The translations under genes were made by a program, and so were the position numbers. Of a DNA stretch of 64,000 nt, positions 6,416 through 15,844 are shown in pieces. Positions within the stretch are counted from its first letter, which is position 1. Each line of letters begins with the position of its first letter. Under the pieces are notes generated by a model. That model worked only from the letters and a program-made list of their open reading frames with translations, ran no database searches and was not told where the DNA came from. The stretch covers positions 186,001 through 250,000 of the forward strand of contig CBIHNF010000001.1 of NCBI GenBank assembly GCA_966211335.1, given 5' to 3'. The DNA is from JAPWJZ01 sp966211335 (lineage in GTDB: Bacteria > Pseudomonadota > Alphaproteobacteria > Micavibrionales > UBA2020).

Positions 6416-8148
6416 GCGAATATGAAGATAACGACCAGACCATCCCCGGTACGCAATCAAGCGTGCTGGGTCAGGCAAAATTGCGCCTGATCATGGTGGC
6501 GGGACTTTTACTGCTCGGCTATACCGCCATTTCGCTGCGCCTTGTCGACCTGACGCTGCTGCGCTCCAAACCCGTGCAGCAGGTGGCGGTTGATCCTGAA
6601 ACCGATGTGCGACCGCTGGACAAACCCCTCCGCGGGACCATCCTCGACCGTAACGGGGAGCTCGTCGCAACCTCGCTTGCCATGGCTTCTGTCTATGCGG
6701 ATACGACGGCGATCGACAACAAGGCACAGGTGGCAAAAGAACTCAGCGCCATCCTGACGGACGCGAGCCAGGAAGAACTGCTGCGGAAATTATCCTCCGG
6801 CAAAAAATTCATCTGGATCGAGCGCAACATTACGCCGAAGCAGGAATATGCCATCAACGCGCTCGGCCAGCCCGGCCTTTCCTTCCAGGATGAAGACCGC
6901 CGCATTTATCCCGGCGCCAGCCTCACCTCACACCTCATCGGCTATACCGACGTCGACGGCCACGGCATTTCCGGCATCGAGAAGTTTGCCAACAAGCAGC
7001 TGGAAAAAGGCGACGAGCCGGTGAAGCTGACCATCGACCTCCGCGTGCAGCACATCATGCACCGCGAACTTGCCGCCAGCATCGCCAAGTTCCACGCCAA
7101 GGCCGGCATGGGCATTGTGATGGATGTGAATACGGGCGAAATCATTTCCATGGTCTCCCTGCCGGACTTCGACCCGCACCACCCCGGCGATTCCTCCGAT
7201 GACGCGAAATTCAACCGCGATACGCTCGGCGTTTTCGAGATGGGCTCGACCTTCAAGCTGTTCTCCATCGCCTCGGCGCTTGACAGCGGCAAGGTGAATT
7301 TTGGCTCCAGCTTTGATGCGGGCGAGCCTATTCATTACGGCCGCTTCACCATTACCGACTATCACGCTAAGAAACGTGTCCTCTCCGTCCCTGAAATTTT
7401 CATCTATTCCTCCAACATCGGCACCGCGCGCATGGCGGCGGCGGTGGGCGGCGACCATCTGGAAAACTTCTATAAATCGATCGGCTTTTTTGCGCCTGTG
7501 CCCGTGGAATTGCCCGAGCGCGGCCAGCCACTGTACCCGAAGCCGTGGCGCGATATTTCGACCCTCACCTGCTCCTTCGGCCACGGCATTGCGGTGTCGC
7601 CGCTGCATGTCATCCGCGCGGCTTCGGCGCTGGTCAACGGCGGCATCCTGGTGACGCCGACGCTGCTGAAGAAGGATACCGAAAATTTAAGCCTGACGCC
7701 TGAAGGCGAGCGCGTGATCAAGCCGCAAACATCCCTTATGATGCGCCAGCTGATGGCGCTGAACGTGGCGGATGGTTCGGGCGCGCAGGCGGCGGTGGAC
7801 GGCTACAACGTCGGCGGCAAGACCGGTACGGCGGAGAAAAACAAAAACGGGCGGTACGAACATAACCTTCTCGTTTCCTCCTTCATGGGCGCCTTTCCGA
7901 TCGACAATCCGCGTTATGCCGTGCTGACGATATTGGACGAGCCGCAGGGCATTCCCGAAACGCATGGTTTCGCCACCGCCGGCTGGACCGCCGCGCCCGT
8001 CGTCTCCAAAGTTGTCGAACAAATGGCGCCGCTCTACCACATTTCACCCGCGCTTGATTCCCGCCCCGATATTTTGCGGGAAATGGGCATGTACCTGAAA
8101 GAAGTCAAAGAAGGAAAAAGCCTTGCAGCTACTGGATATGATCGCTGA
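6412..8148 (+). CDS. ftsI: Septal peptidoglycan transpeptidase (PBP3)
   Basis: Class B penicillin-binding protein that cross-links peptidoglycan at the septum as the partner of FtsW. One membrane anchor at about residues 24-44; dimerisation domain with RGTILDRNGELVATS (74-88); transpeptidase domain with the active-site S279-T-F-K, S333-S-N and K470-T-G motifs, all intact. The length of 578 is normal. The start overlaps the ftsL stop by four bases (ATGA). The 3' end overlaps murE by 26 bases. Confidence 0.97.
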   Translation: MSEYEDNDQTIPGTQSSVLGQAKLRLIMVAGLLLLGYTAISLRLVDLTLLRSKPVQQVAVDPETDVRPLDKPLRGTILDRNGELVATSLAMASVYADTTAIDNKAQVAKELSAILTDASQEELLRKLSSGKKFIWIERNITPKQEYAINALGQPGLSFQDEDRRIYPGASLTSHLIGYTDVDGHGISGIEKFANKQLEKGDEPVKLTIDLRVQHIMHRELAASIAKFHAKAGMGIVMDVNTGEIISMVSLPDFDPHHPGDSSDDAKFNRDTLGVFEMGSTFKLFSIASALDSGKVNFGSSFDAGEPIHYGRFTITDYHAKKRVLSVPEIFIYSSNIGTARMAAAVGGDHLENFYKSIGFFAPVPVELPERGQPLYPKPWRDISTLTCSFGHGIAVSPLHVIRAASALVNGGILVTPTLLKKDTENLSLTPEGERVIKPQTSLMMRQLMALNVADGSGAQAAVDGYNVGGKTGTAEKNKNGRYEHNLLVSSFMGAFPIDNPRYAVLTILDEPQGIPETHGFATAGWTAAPVVSKVVEQMAPLYHISPALDSRPDILREMGMYLKEVKEGKSLAATGYDR

Positions 8149-9598
8149 CCTTGACGCGCCCAAAGGCGCGGGCGGCGTTAACATCACCGGCCTCACCTCT
8201 GACTCGCGCGAGGTGCGCGCAGGGTATCTGTTCGCCGCCTTCCCCGGCACGAAGCAGGACGGCCGCCAGTTCGTGAAAGACGCGATTGCCAAGGGCGCCG
8301 TTGCCGTGCTGGTACCGGAAGGCACCGTCGTCGATGAGCCGGGCAGCGCCATCATCATCAGCGATAAAAACCCGCGCCAGCGCTTTGCGCGCATGGCGGC
8401 CGCGTATTTTGGCAAGCAGATGGATGTCGTGGTCGCCGTGACCGGCACCAACGGCAAAAGCTCGACCGTCAATTTCTGCCGCCAGATGTGGCAATCGATG
8501 GAACATGCCGCCGCATCGCTCGGCACCATCGGCATCATCGCCCCCGGCATTAACCGCGCAGGCTCTCTCACCACGCCGGACCCCGTGACGCTGCATTCCG
8601 AAATCGCGGAGCTGGAAGCATCCGGCGTCACGCACCTCGCGCTTGAAGCCTCGAGCCAGGGGATGGACCAGTTCCGCCTTGACGGGTTGCAGCTGACTGC
8701 TGCGGGTTTCACCAACCTGACGCGCGATCACCTGGATTATCACGGCACGATGGACAATTACTTCGCGGCCAAGGCGCGGCTGTTCACCGAAATGCTGCCG
8801 CCCACCGGCATCGCCATCATCAACGCCGACAGTCCGGAGGCGGGAAAATTACGTGACCTTTGCAAAGCGCGCGGCATCCGCGTCATCGATTACGGCCGCG
8901 CGGCGAATGACATTAAACTTGTGCAGCGCAAGCCGTTGCCGGACGGCCAGTTCATCGAACTGAAACTGTTTGGCGAACGCTATGAACTTGAATTGCCCCT
9001 CGTCGGCGACTTCCAGGCGGAAAACGCGCTGTGTGCGCTCGGCCTTGTGCTGGCGGAAGACCCCGATAACCGCCTGCTGCATATGCAGGGCGTCTATGCG
9101 CTCGAGCGCCTGCAAAGCGTGCGCGGCAGGCTGGAATTTGCGGCCAAGCACCCGAATGGCGCCGCCATTTACGTTGATTACGCGCATACGCCGGACGGAT
9201 TGGAAGTGATGCTGAAGGCGCTCCGCCCGCATACGCCGCGCCACCTGCATGTCGTCTTCGGCTGCGGCGGCGACCGCGATAAGGGCAAGCGCCCGATGAT
9301 GGGCGAGATTGCCGCCCGCGTTGCCGATAAAGTCTATGTGACGGACGACAACCCCCGCACGGAAGATGCCGCCATGGTGCGCGCCGATATCATGAAGGGC
9401 GTTGCCGGCAGCCCGAAGGTCAAAGAAATTGCCGGCCGCCGTGACGCCATCCGCGAAGCGATCCGCCACCTCGGCCCCGACGATGTGCTGGTGATTGCCG
9501 GCAAGGGCCATGAGCAGGGCCAGATTGTGGGCAAGGAAGTATTGCCCTTTGACGATGTAACCGAAGCCAAAGCGGCTGTACTGGAAGTGACGAAATGA
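8123..9598 (+). CDS. murE: UDP-MurNAc-L-Ala-D-Glu:meso-diaminopimelate ligase
   Basis: Cytoplasmic Mur ligase adding the third stem-peptide residue. TTG start with AAGGA eight bases before it, inside the end of ftsI. N-terminal UDP-binding region (DSREVRAGYLFAA), ATP loop VTGTNGKSS (106-114), central LEASSQGMDQFR and NLTRDHLDYHG, C-terminal VDYAHTPDGLE and VFGCGGDRDKGKRP. The DDNPRTE motif is the signature of the meso-diaminopimelate-specific enzymes, so the peptidoglycan is predicted to be the DAP type. The length of 491 is typical. Confidence 0.97.
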   Translation: MQLLDMIADLDAPKGAGGVNITGLTSDSREVRAGYLFAAFPGTKQDGRQFVKDAIAKGAVAVLVPEGTVVDEPGSAIIISDKNPRQRFARMAAAYFGKQMDVVVAVTGTNGKSSTVNFCRQMWQSMEHAAASLGTIGIIAPGINRAGSLTTPDPVTLHSEIAELEASGVTHLALEASSQGMDQFRLDGLQLTAAGFTNLTRDHLDYHGTMDNYFAAKARLFTEMLPPTGIAIINADSPEAGKLRDLCKARGIRVIDYGRAANDIKLVQRKPLPDGQFIELKLFGERYELELPLVGDFQAENALCALGLVLAEDPDNRLLHMQGVYALERLQSVRGRLEFAAKHPNGAAIYVDYAHTPDGLEVMLKALRPHTPRHLHVVFGCGGDRDKGKRPMMGEIAARVADKVYVTDDNPRTEDAAMVRADIMKGVAGSPKVKEIAGRRDAIREAIRHLGPDDVLVIAGKGHEQGQIVGKEVLPFDDVTEAKAAVLEVTK

Positions 9599-11064
9599 CG
9601 GACGAGAAACCAAACCTCTGGACCGGCACGGAAGCCGCCGCGGCAACCCATGGCGCGATGAGCCATGATTTCAAAGTCACCGGCGTCTCCATCGACTCCC
9701 GCAGCATCAAGCCGGGCGACCTGTTCGTCGCGCTGAAGGGGGAGAATTTCGACGGCCACAACTTTGTCGATGCCGCTTTCAAGGCAGGTGCCGGCGCGGC
9801 GCTGGTCGCCAAATCCTATGCGCCTGCTGCGGGCGGCGCACTGCTGCGCGTCGATGAAACGCTGGCCGCCATGGAAGACCTCGCCAAGGCCGCGCGTGAC
9901 CGCACCAAGGCCGTCGTCATCGGCGTCACGGGCTCGGCCGGTAAGACGGGCACGAAGGAACTCCTGTCCATCATGCTCTCGGCCCTTGGCGAAACCCACG
10001 CCTCCAAGAAAAGCTTCAACAACCACTGGGGCGTGCCGCTCTCCCTCTCCAACCTGCCGCGCGAGGCAAAATACGCCGTCTTTGAAATGGGCATGAACCA
10101 TTCAGGCGAAATGGCGGCACTGACGAAACAGGTGCGCCCGAACATCGCCCTTATCACCACCATCGAGCCTGCGCATATCGAGCATTTCAAAACCGTCGAG
10201 CAGATTGCCGACGCCAAGGCCGAAATCTTCCAGAGCATGGATGAAAGCGGCATTGCGGTTTTAAATCAGGACAATCCGCATTTCGCGCGCCTGCGCGCCG
10301 CGGCGGAGCGTGCCGGCATCCGCAAAATCTACGGCTTCGGCGAAGATGATGCGGCGCAGTCGCGCCTTGTCGATTGCATGCTGCATGCCGATTCATCGCG
10401 CGTCACCGCCGATATTCTGGGCGAGCGCGTGAAATTCAAGCTCAACATTCCCGGCAAGCATATTGTGCTGAATTCGCTCGGCGCGCTCACTGTTGTTAAA
10501 GCCGCCGGTGGCAATCTGCAGCAGGCGGTGGAAGCGCTCCGCAATTCCGAGCCCACGGAAGGCCGCGGCAACCGCCATTCGATTGTGCTGGAGGAAGGCA
10601 AACCGCCGCTCACCATCATCGACGAAAGCTATAACGCCAACCCCGCCTCCATGCTGGCGGCGTTCAAGGTGTTTGAAATGGTCAACCCCGTGCCGGGCGG
10701 CCGCCGCATTGCGGTGCTGGGCGATATGCTGGAGCTTGGCAAAGACGGCCCCCGCCTGCATGCGGAGCTGGCAAACCCGCTCTTACGCGCGAAAACCGAT
10801 TTGCTGTTCTGCTGCGGCCCGCAGATGGACGCGCTCTATCAGGCGCTGCCCGAACCCTGGCGCGGCGGCCATGCGGATGACAGCCGCGCCCTTGCAAAAA
10901 AACTGCTGGAGGCCGTAAAGCCCGGCGATGTCCTGCTGGTGAAAGGCTCCGCCGGCAGCAAGATGGGATATATCGTGCATGCGCTGCAGGCGCAGGCCCC
11001 CGCCCGCGCCAAGCCGACAGGCCCCGGTGCGGCGGATAAAGAAGGACAAACCGATGCTATATAA
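9595..11064 (+). CDS. murF: UDP-MurNAc-tripeptide:D-Ala-D-Ala ligase
   Basis: Adds the D-Ala-D-Ala dipeptide to the UDP-MurNAc-tripeptide. ATG overlaps the murE stop (ATGA). Motifs: DSRSIKPGDLFVALKG, ATP loop VTGSAGKTGTKELL, NNHWGVPLSLSNLP, FEMGMNHSGEMA, ITTIEPAHIEHF, ESYNANPASMLAAF, VLGDMLELG and VLLKGS-like VLLVKGSAGSKMG. The length of 489 is slightly longer than usual because of a Pro/Ala-rich C-terminal tail that overlaps the mraY start by 11 bases. Confidence 0.97.
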   Translation: MTDEKPNLWTGTEAAAATHGAMSHDFKVTGVSIDSRSIKPGDLFVALKGENFDGHNFVDAAFKAGAGAALVAKSYAPAAGGALLRVDETLAAMEDLAKAARDRTKAVVIGVTGSAGKTGTKELLSIMLSALGETHASKKSFNNHWGVPLSLSNLPREAKYAVFEMGMNHSGEMAALTKQVRPNIALITTIEPAHIEHFKTVEQIADAKAEIFQSMDESGIAVLNQDNPHFARLRAAAERAGIRKIYGFGEDDAAQSRLVDCMLHADSSRVTADILGERVKFKLNIPGKHIVLNSLGALTVVKAAGGNLQQAVEALRNSEPTEGRGNRHSIVLEEGKPPLTIIDESYNANPASMLAAFKVFEMVNPVPGGRRIAVLGDMLELGKDGPRLHAELANPLLRAKTDLLFCCGPQMDALYQALPEPWRGGHADDSRALAKKLLEAVKPGDVLLVKGSAGSKMGYIVHALQAQAPARAKPTGPGAADKEGQTDAI

Positions 11065-12139
11065 CCTCCTGTTCCCGCTGGCGTCTGACTGGCAGATCTT
11101 CAACCTGTTCAAATACGTCAGCTTCCGCACCGGCGGCGCGATCATGACGGCGATGATCATCTCCTTCGCCATCGGCCCCTTCTTCATCCGCTGGCTGAAA
11201 TCGAAACAGGGCGAAGGCCAGCCTATCCGCGCGGACGGGCCCGAAACCCATTTCAAGAAAAAGGGCACGCCCACCATGGGCGGGCTGATGATATTATTCT
11301 CCGTCACCCTCTCGACGCTGCTCTGGGTGAATATTTTCAACCCCTATATGTGGCTGGTGCTTTTCGTCTTCATCGGCTTTGGCGCGATCGGCTTTTGCGA
11401 TGATTACGCGAAGCTGACCAAAAGCGGCCATAAGGGCCTGCCCGGCAAGATGCGGCTGTTTTTGGAAAGCTCGATTGCGCTGGTGGCGGTCCTCTCCATC
11501 ATGAACCTCACCGTCGGCCCGCTCGGCACCAGCCTTGCGTTTCCGTTCTTCAAGGACTTTTTGCTCGACCTTGGTTACTTCTTCGTGCCGCTCGGCATTC
11601 TTGTCATCGTCGGCGGCGCCAATGCGGTGAACCTGACGGATGGTCTGGACGGCCTTGCCATCGGCCCGATCATGATTACGGCGGCAAGCTTTGGCGTTAT
11701 TTCCTATCTCGTCGGACACTATGAATTCGCCAACTACCTGCAGATCCACTACGTGAAAGATGCCGGTGAATTATCCGTCTTCTGCGGCGCGCTGGTGGGG
11801 GCAGGCCTCGGCTTCCTCTGGTTTAACGCACCGCCGGCGGCGGTCTTTATGGGTGACACAGGCTCCCTCTCCATGGGCGGTGCACTTGGCACCCTAGCCG
11901 TTATCACTAAGCATGAAATCGTTCTTGGCATTATCGGCGGCTTGTTCGTCATCGAAACTTTGTCCGTCATCATTCAGGTCGTGTCCTTCAAGACGCGCGG
12001 CAAGCGTGTGTTTAAAATGGCGCCGATCCACCATCACTTTGAAAAAATGGGCTGGCCGGAAACGAAGGTCGTCATCCGCTTCTGGATCATCTCGATCATC
12101 TTCGCGCTGATCGGCCTTTCAACGCTGAAGCTGAGGTAA
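11054..12139 (+). CDS. mraY: Phospho-MurNAc-pentapeptide translocase
   Basis: Integral membrane enzyme transferring phospho-MurNAc-pentapeptide to undecaprenyl phosphate to give lipid I. The start is set at the ATG of MLYNLLFPLASDW, where homologues begin; the frame is open 75 bases further into murF. About ten membrane helices are visible. Catalytic motifs: GGLMIL after KGTPTMGG, CDDYAKL, NAVNLTDGLDGLA, FMGDTGSLSMGG and APIHHHFEKMGW. The length of 361 is standard. Confidence 0.97.
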   Translation: MLYNLLFPLASDWQIFNLFKYVSFRTGGAIMTAMIISFAIGPFFIRWLKSKQGEGQPIRADGPETHFKKKGTPTMGGLMILFSVTLSTLLWVNIFNPYMWLVLFVFIGFGAIGFCDDYAKLTKSGHKGLPGKMRLFLESSIALVAVLSIMNLTVGPLGTSLAFPFFKDFLLDLGYFFVPLGILVIVGGANAVNLTDGLDGLAIGPIMITAASFGVISYLVGHYEFANYLQIHYVKDAGELSVFCGALVGAGLGFLWFNAPPAAVFMGDTGSLSMGGALGTLAVITKHEIVLGIIGGLFVIETLSVIIQVVSFKTRGKRVFKMAPIHHHFEKMGWPETKVVIRFWIISIIFALIGLSTLKLR

Positions 12140-12141
12140 TT

Positions 12142-13557
12142 GTGATCGACCTCTCGCCCCTTAAAGACAAAATCAACGGCAAGCCGGTGCTCATCGTCGG
12201 CCTTGGCAAATCCGGCATGCCGGTTTTTGATGCCTGCCAGGCTGCCGGCATTGATACGATTTTGTGGGATGATAACGAGGCGAGCCGCAAGGCCGCCGTG
12301 GACAAAGGCGCCAAGGTTCAAGACCCCAAAGATATCGATTTTTCGACCATCGCCTTCATTTGTCTCTCGCCGGGCATTCCGCTGACGCACCCGAAGCCGC
12401 ACCCCGCCGTACTGCAGGCGAAAGCCGCCAATGTTGAGGTGCTTGGCGATATTGAATTGTTCCACCGCGCCAAGCCGCGCGCCAAAACCATCGGCATCAC
12501 CGGCACCAACGGCAAGTCGACGACGACGGCTCTGATCGGTCATATTTTAAAAGAAGCGAAAGTGCCCTCCGCCGTCGGCGGTAATATTGGCGAAGCAGTG
12601 TTGACGCTGCCGGACTTGCCCGACGACGGCGTTTATGTGCTCGAAATGTCGTCCTACCAGACCGACCTTTCCACAACCTTCGCGCCGAATATTTCGCTGC
12701 TCGTGAATTTAAGCCCCGACCATCTTGATCGCCACGGCGATATGGCCGGCTACATTGCCGCGAAAGAGCGCATGTTCCGCGGGCCCGGCACGGCCGTCAT
12801 CAGCATGGATGATGATTTCTGCACCGGGGTTTATGACCGCGTCAAAAAGCAGGCGCAGCGCAAGATTGTCGCCATATCCACCATCCGCCCCATGATGCAT
12901 GGCGTTTTTGCCTCGAAAGAAGGCGCGCTGTTTGACGGTAAAGACAAGGTCATGGACTTGAATACCGCCAAAGCCCTGCCGGGCCAGCACAACTGGCAGA
13001 ATGCAGCCCTTGCCTATGTCGCCTGCCGTGAAGTGGGCGTGCCGGCGGAATTGATTGTGAAGGGCATGCAAAGTTTCCCGGGGCTTGCCCACCGGCAGAA
13101 TTTCGTCCTCGCCATTGGCGGCGTCAGCTTTATTAACGACAGCAAGGCGACCAACGACCAGGCGGCCGCTATGGCCCTTCGCACCTACAGCCCCATTTAC
13201 TGGATTGCGGGCGGCAAGCCGAAGGATGGTCATTACCCGGATTGCGAAAAGCACCTGAATAACGTGCGCCACGCCTTTTTGATTGGCGAGGCGGAGGAGG
13301 CCATGGCCGAGTGGCTGACCGGCAAAAACATTCCCGTCACGCGCTGCGGCACCATGGACAAAGCGATTGAAGCCGCCTTCAAACTGGCTGCGGAAGAGAG
13401 GCTCGATAAATCCTTCGTCCTTCTCTCCCCCGCCTGCGCAAGCTTTGACCAGTACAAAAACTTCGAGCAGCGCGGCGAAGCCTTTGTCGCGCTGGTGAAA
13501 CAGTTGAAAGCCGCGCAGCCGGAAACCGTGAAATCCCAAAAAGGAGCCTCGGCATGA
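12142..13557 (+). CDS. murD: UDP-MurNAc-L-Ala:D-Glu ligase
   Basis: Adds the second stem-peptide residue, D-Glu. GTG start two bases after the mraY stop. N-terminal Rossmann region VLIVGLGKSGMPVFDACQ, SPGIPLTHP, ATP loop ITGTNGKSTTTALI, GGNIGEAVL, EMSSYQTDL, NLSPDHLDRHG, NDSKATN, WIAGGKPKDG and LLSPACASFDQYKNFEQRG. All these are canonical. The length of 471 is typical. The stop overlaps the ftsW start (ATGA). Confidence 0.97.
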   Translation: MIDLSPLKDKINGKPVLIVGLGKSGMPVFDACQAAGIDTILWDDNEASRKAAVDKGAKVQDPKDIDFSTIAFICLSPGIPLTHPKPHPAVLQAKAANVEVLGDIELFHRAKPRAKTIGITGTNGKSTTTALIGHILKEAKVPSAVGGNIGEAVLTLPDLPDDGVYVLEMSSYQTDLSTTFAPNISLLVNLSPDHLDRHGDMAGYIAAKERMFRGPGTAVISMDDDFCTGVYDRVKKQAQRKIVAISTIRPMMHGVFASKEGALFDGKDKVMDLNTAKALPGQHNWQNAALAYVACREVGVPAELIVKGMQSFPGLAHRQNFVLAIGGVSFINDSKATNDQAAAMALRTYSPIYWIAGGKPKDGHYPDCEKHLNNVRHAFLIGEAEEAMAEWLTGKNIPVTRCGTMDKAIEAAFKLAAEERLDKSFVLLSPACASFDQYKNFEQRGEAFVALVKQLKAAQPETVKSQKGASA

Positions 13558-14720
13558 ACCAGATTGTCCGCACGGATAAGTCGATCGTCGGGCGCTGGTG
13601 GTGGTCGGTCGACCGCTGGGCTTTGGGCGCGCTGCTGGTGCTGGCGGGCCTTGGCATTGTCCTCGTCTCCGCCGCCTCGCCAGCCGTTGCGGAAGGTCAC
13701 GGGCTGCCCCCGTTCTTCTTCGTCTACCGCCACCTTGCCTTCCTCGCGCCGTCCCTGCTGCTGATGTTCTCCGTCTCGATGCTGAACCGCAAGATGCTGT
13801 GGCGCGTGGCTTCCGTCACGCTGCTCGCTTCCATGTTCCTGATGGTTGTGGCGATATTCTTCGGCATGGAGATTAAAGGCGCGACGCGCTGGGTACACTT
13901 CCTTGGCTTTTCGCTGCAGCCATCTGAATTCGCCAAGCCATGCTTCGCCATTGTTTCCGCCTGGCTGCTGACGCGCACACAGTATGACGAAAAATTTCCG
14001 GGCCAGCCGATTGCCTGGGGCATTTTCCTCTCCGTTATCGGTCTGTTGATGCTGCAGCCGGATTTTGGCATGTCCTTTGTCATGTCGGCGATCTGGGGCA
14101 CGCAGATTTTCCTCTCTGGCCTGCCCATGCTTTTGGTGCTGGTGCTGGTGGCGGGCGGGGTGATGGCGGTGACGGGGGCGTATTTCTTCTTCCCGCACGT
14201 CGCATCGCGCATTGACCGCTTTCTTGATCCGGCATCGGGCGATAATTATCAGGTACAAAAATCGCTGGATGCGTTTTCCAACGGCGGCCTTTTTGGCACC
14301 GGACCCGCGCATGGCGTCATTAAAATGAACCTGCCGGACGCGCATGCCGACTTTATTTTTGCGGTGGCGGGGGAGGAAATGGGGCTGCTGGCCGCTATTT
14401 TCATCGTCCTCGTCTTCTGCTTCATCCTTATCCGCAGCATCACGCGCGTGATGAACAGTGATGATCTTTTCATCGTGCTTGGCGCAGGGGGCCTCTTGAT
14501 GCAGTTCACGCTGCAGAGCCTGATACATATGGGCTCATCGCTGCAGCTGCTGCCGGCCAAGGGCATGACGCTGCCGTTCATCAGCTATGGCGGTTCGTCG
14601 CTGCTGTCCCTCGGTCTCGGCATGGGCTTCCTGCTGGCCCTCACACGCAAGCGGCAACAAAATTCATCGACCACTATGTGGCGCAACTGGACGACGCAAT
14701 TCGGGGAAAACAATGCCTGA
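13554..14720 (+). CDS. ftsW: Septal peptidoglycan polymerase (SEDS family)
   Basis: SEDS glycosyltransferase that polymerises lipid II at the septum together with FtsI. About ten membrane helices; N-terminal cytoplasmic segment RWWWSVDRWALGALLVL; KGATRWVHFLGFSLQPSEF; the large periplasmic loop with VQKSLDAFSNGGLFGTG; DAHADFIFAVAGEEMG, whose Asp/Glu residues include the likely catalytic site; and PFISYGGSSLL. The length of 388 is typical. Overlaps murD by four bases and murG by eight. Confidence 0.96.
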   Translation: MNQIVRTDKSIVGRWWWSVDRWALGALLVLAGLGIVLVSAASPAVAEGHGLPPFFFVYRHLAFLAPSLLLMFSVSMLNRKMLWRVASVTLLASMFLMVVAIFFGMEIKGATRWVHFLGFSLQPSEFAKPCFAIVSAWLLTRTQYDEKFPGQPIAWGIFLSVIGLLMLQPDFGMSFVMSAIWGTQIFLSGLPMLLVLVLVAGGVMAVTGAYFFFPHVASRIDRFLDPASGDNYQVQKSLDAFSNGGLFGTGPAHGVIKMNLPDAHADFIFAVAGEEMGLLAAIFIVLVFCFILIRSITRVMNSDDLFIVLGAGGLLMQFTLQSLIHMGSSLQLLPAKGMTLPFISYGGSSLLSLGLGMGFLLALTRKRQQNSSTTMWRNWTTQFGENNA

Positions 14721-15801
14721 CAACCAAAAAACCATTATCCTAGCCGCCGGCGGCACGGGCGGACACTTGTTCCCCGCAGAAGCTCTGGCCCAGGAACTAC
14801 TGGAGCGCGGACATAAAGTTGTCATCTTCACCGACAAGCGCGGCAATGCGTTTAAAAGCCTTGGCGACCGCGCGACCATTCATATTGTCAGTGCCGCAAC
14901 ACTTGGCGGCGGCGTCATGAAAAAATTGAAAGCTGTGGTGGATATGGGCCGCGGCGTGCTGCAGTCCTTCGGCCTGCTGCGCAAATACAAACCCGCCTTG
15001 ATTGTCGGCTTTGGCGGTTATCCGTCTTTCCCCGGCGTGCTGGCGGGGCAGGTCATGCGTATCCCGACAATTTTGCACGAGCAGAACGCTGTACTGGGCA
15101 AGGCGAACAAGGTCCTCGCCGACCATGCGGTGCAAATCGCGTTGTCGCTGCCGGACACGAAAGACATCAAGCCCGGCAATCAGAACAAGGTGACCGTGAC
15201 CGGCAACCCCGTGCGCGCCGGCATTGTCGCGGTGCGGGACAGTCTGTATGAGCCGCCGAATGGAGAAATGCGCATTTTCATCACCGGCGGCAGCCAAGCG
15301 GCGAAAGTCTTTGCGGATGTGATGCCGGGCGCGGTGCAGAAATTGTCACCCGAATTGCAAAAGAAGCTCTTCGTTGTGCACCAGTGCCGCGAGGATGCGA
15401 TTGCGGAGACGGAAAAGCGCTACCGCGCGGCGAACATCCACGCCGAAGTGAAATCCTTCTTCTCCGATATGCCGGAACGCTTAAAGACCTGCCAGCTGTT
15501 TATCGGTAGAGCTGGTGCTTCGACTGTGGCGGAGGTCGCAACCGTTGGCCGCCCGGCCATTTTCGTGCCCTACCCCGGTCATGCCGATATGCAACAAAAA
15601 TATAACGCCGAGGTGCTGGAGAAAAAAGGCGCCGCCTGGATCATGCTGCAGGAACATTTCAATGCCGAAAGCGTTTCGGCGAAGCTGACCGAAATTATGC
15701 AGACGCCGGGCCTGCTGGCGAACGCCGCCGCTGCTGCCAAAAGCTGCGGCCAGCCGAATGCCGCAAAAAACCTTGCCGACCTTGTTGAAAAGAAACTATA
15801 A
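14713..15801 (+). CDS. murG: Lipid II synthase (UDP-GlcNAc transferase)
   Basis: Peripheral membrane GT28 glycosyltransferase converting lipid I to lipid II. The start is set at the ATG of MPDNQKTIILAAGG; the frame runs upstream into ftsW without family similarity. GGTGGH loop (donor or lipid site), FGGYPSFPGVLAG, HEQNAVLGKAN, GNPVR, ITGGSQAAKVF, GRAGASTVAEVATVGRPAIFVPYP and the final 'AAKNLADL'. The length of 362 is typical. Confidence 0.97.
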   Translation: MPDNQKTIILAAGGTGGHLFPAEALAQELLERGHKVVIFTDKRGNAFKSLGDRATIHIVSAATLGGGVMKKLKAVVDMGRGVLQSFGLLRKYKPALIVGFGGYPSFPGVLAGQVMRIPTILHEQNAVLGKANKVLADHAVQIALSLPDTKDIKPGNQNKVTVTGNPVRAGIVAVRDSLYEPPNGEMRIFITGGSQAAKVFADVMPGAVQKLSPELQKKLFVVHQCREDAIAETEKRYRAANIHAEVKSFFSDMPERLKTCQLFIGRAGASTVAEVATVGRPAIFVPYPGHADMQQKYNAEVLEKKGAAWIMLQEHFNAESVSAKLTEIMQTPGLLANAAAAAKSCGQPNAAKNLADLVEKKL

Positions 15802-15844
15802 CAATAATCCAATTTTTCAGGCCTATTTTTAGAAAGCGCACCTT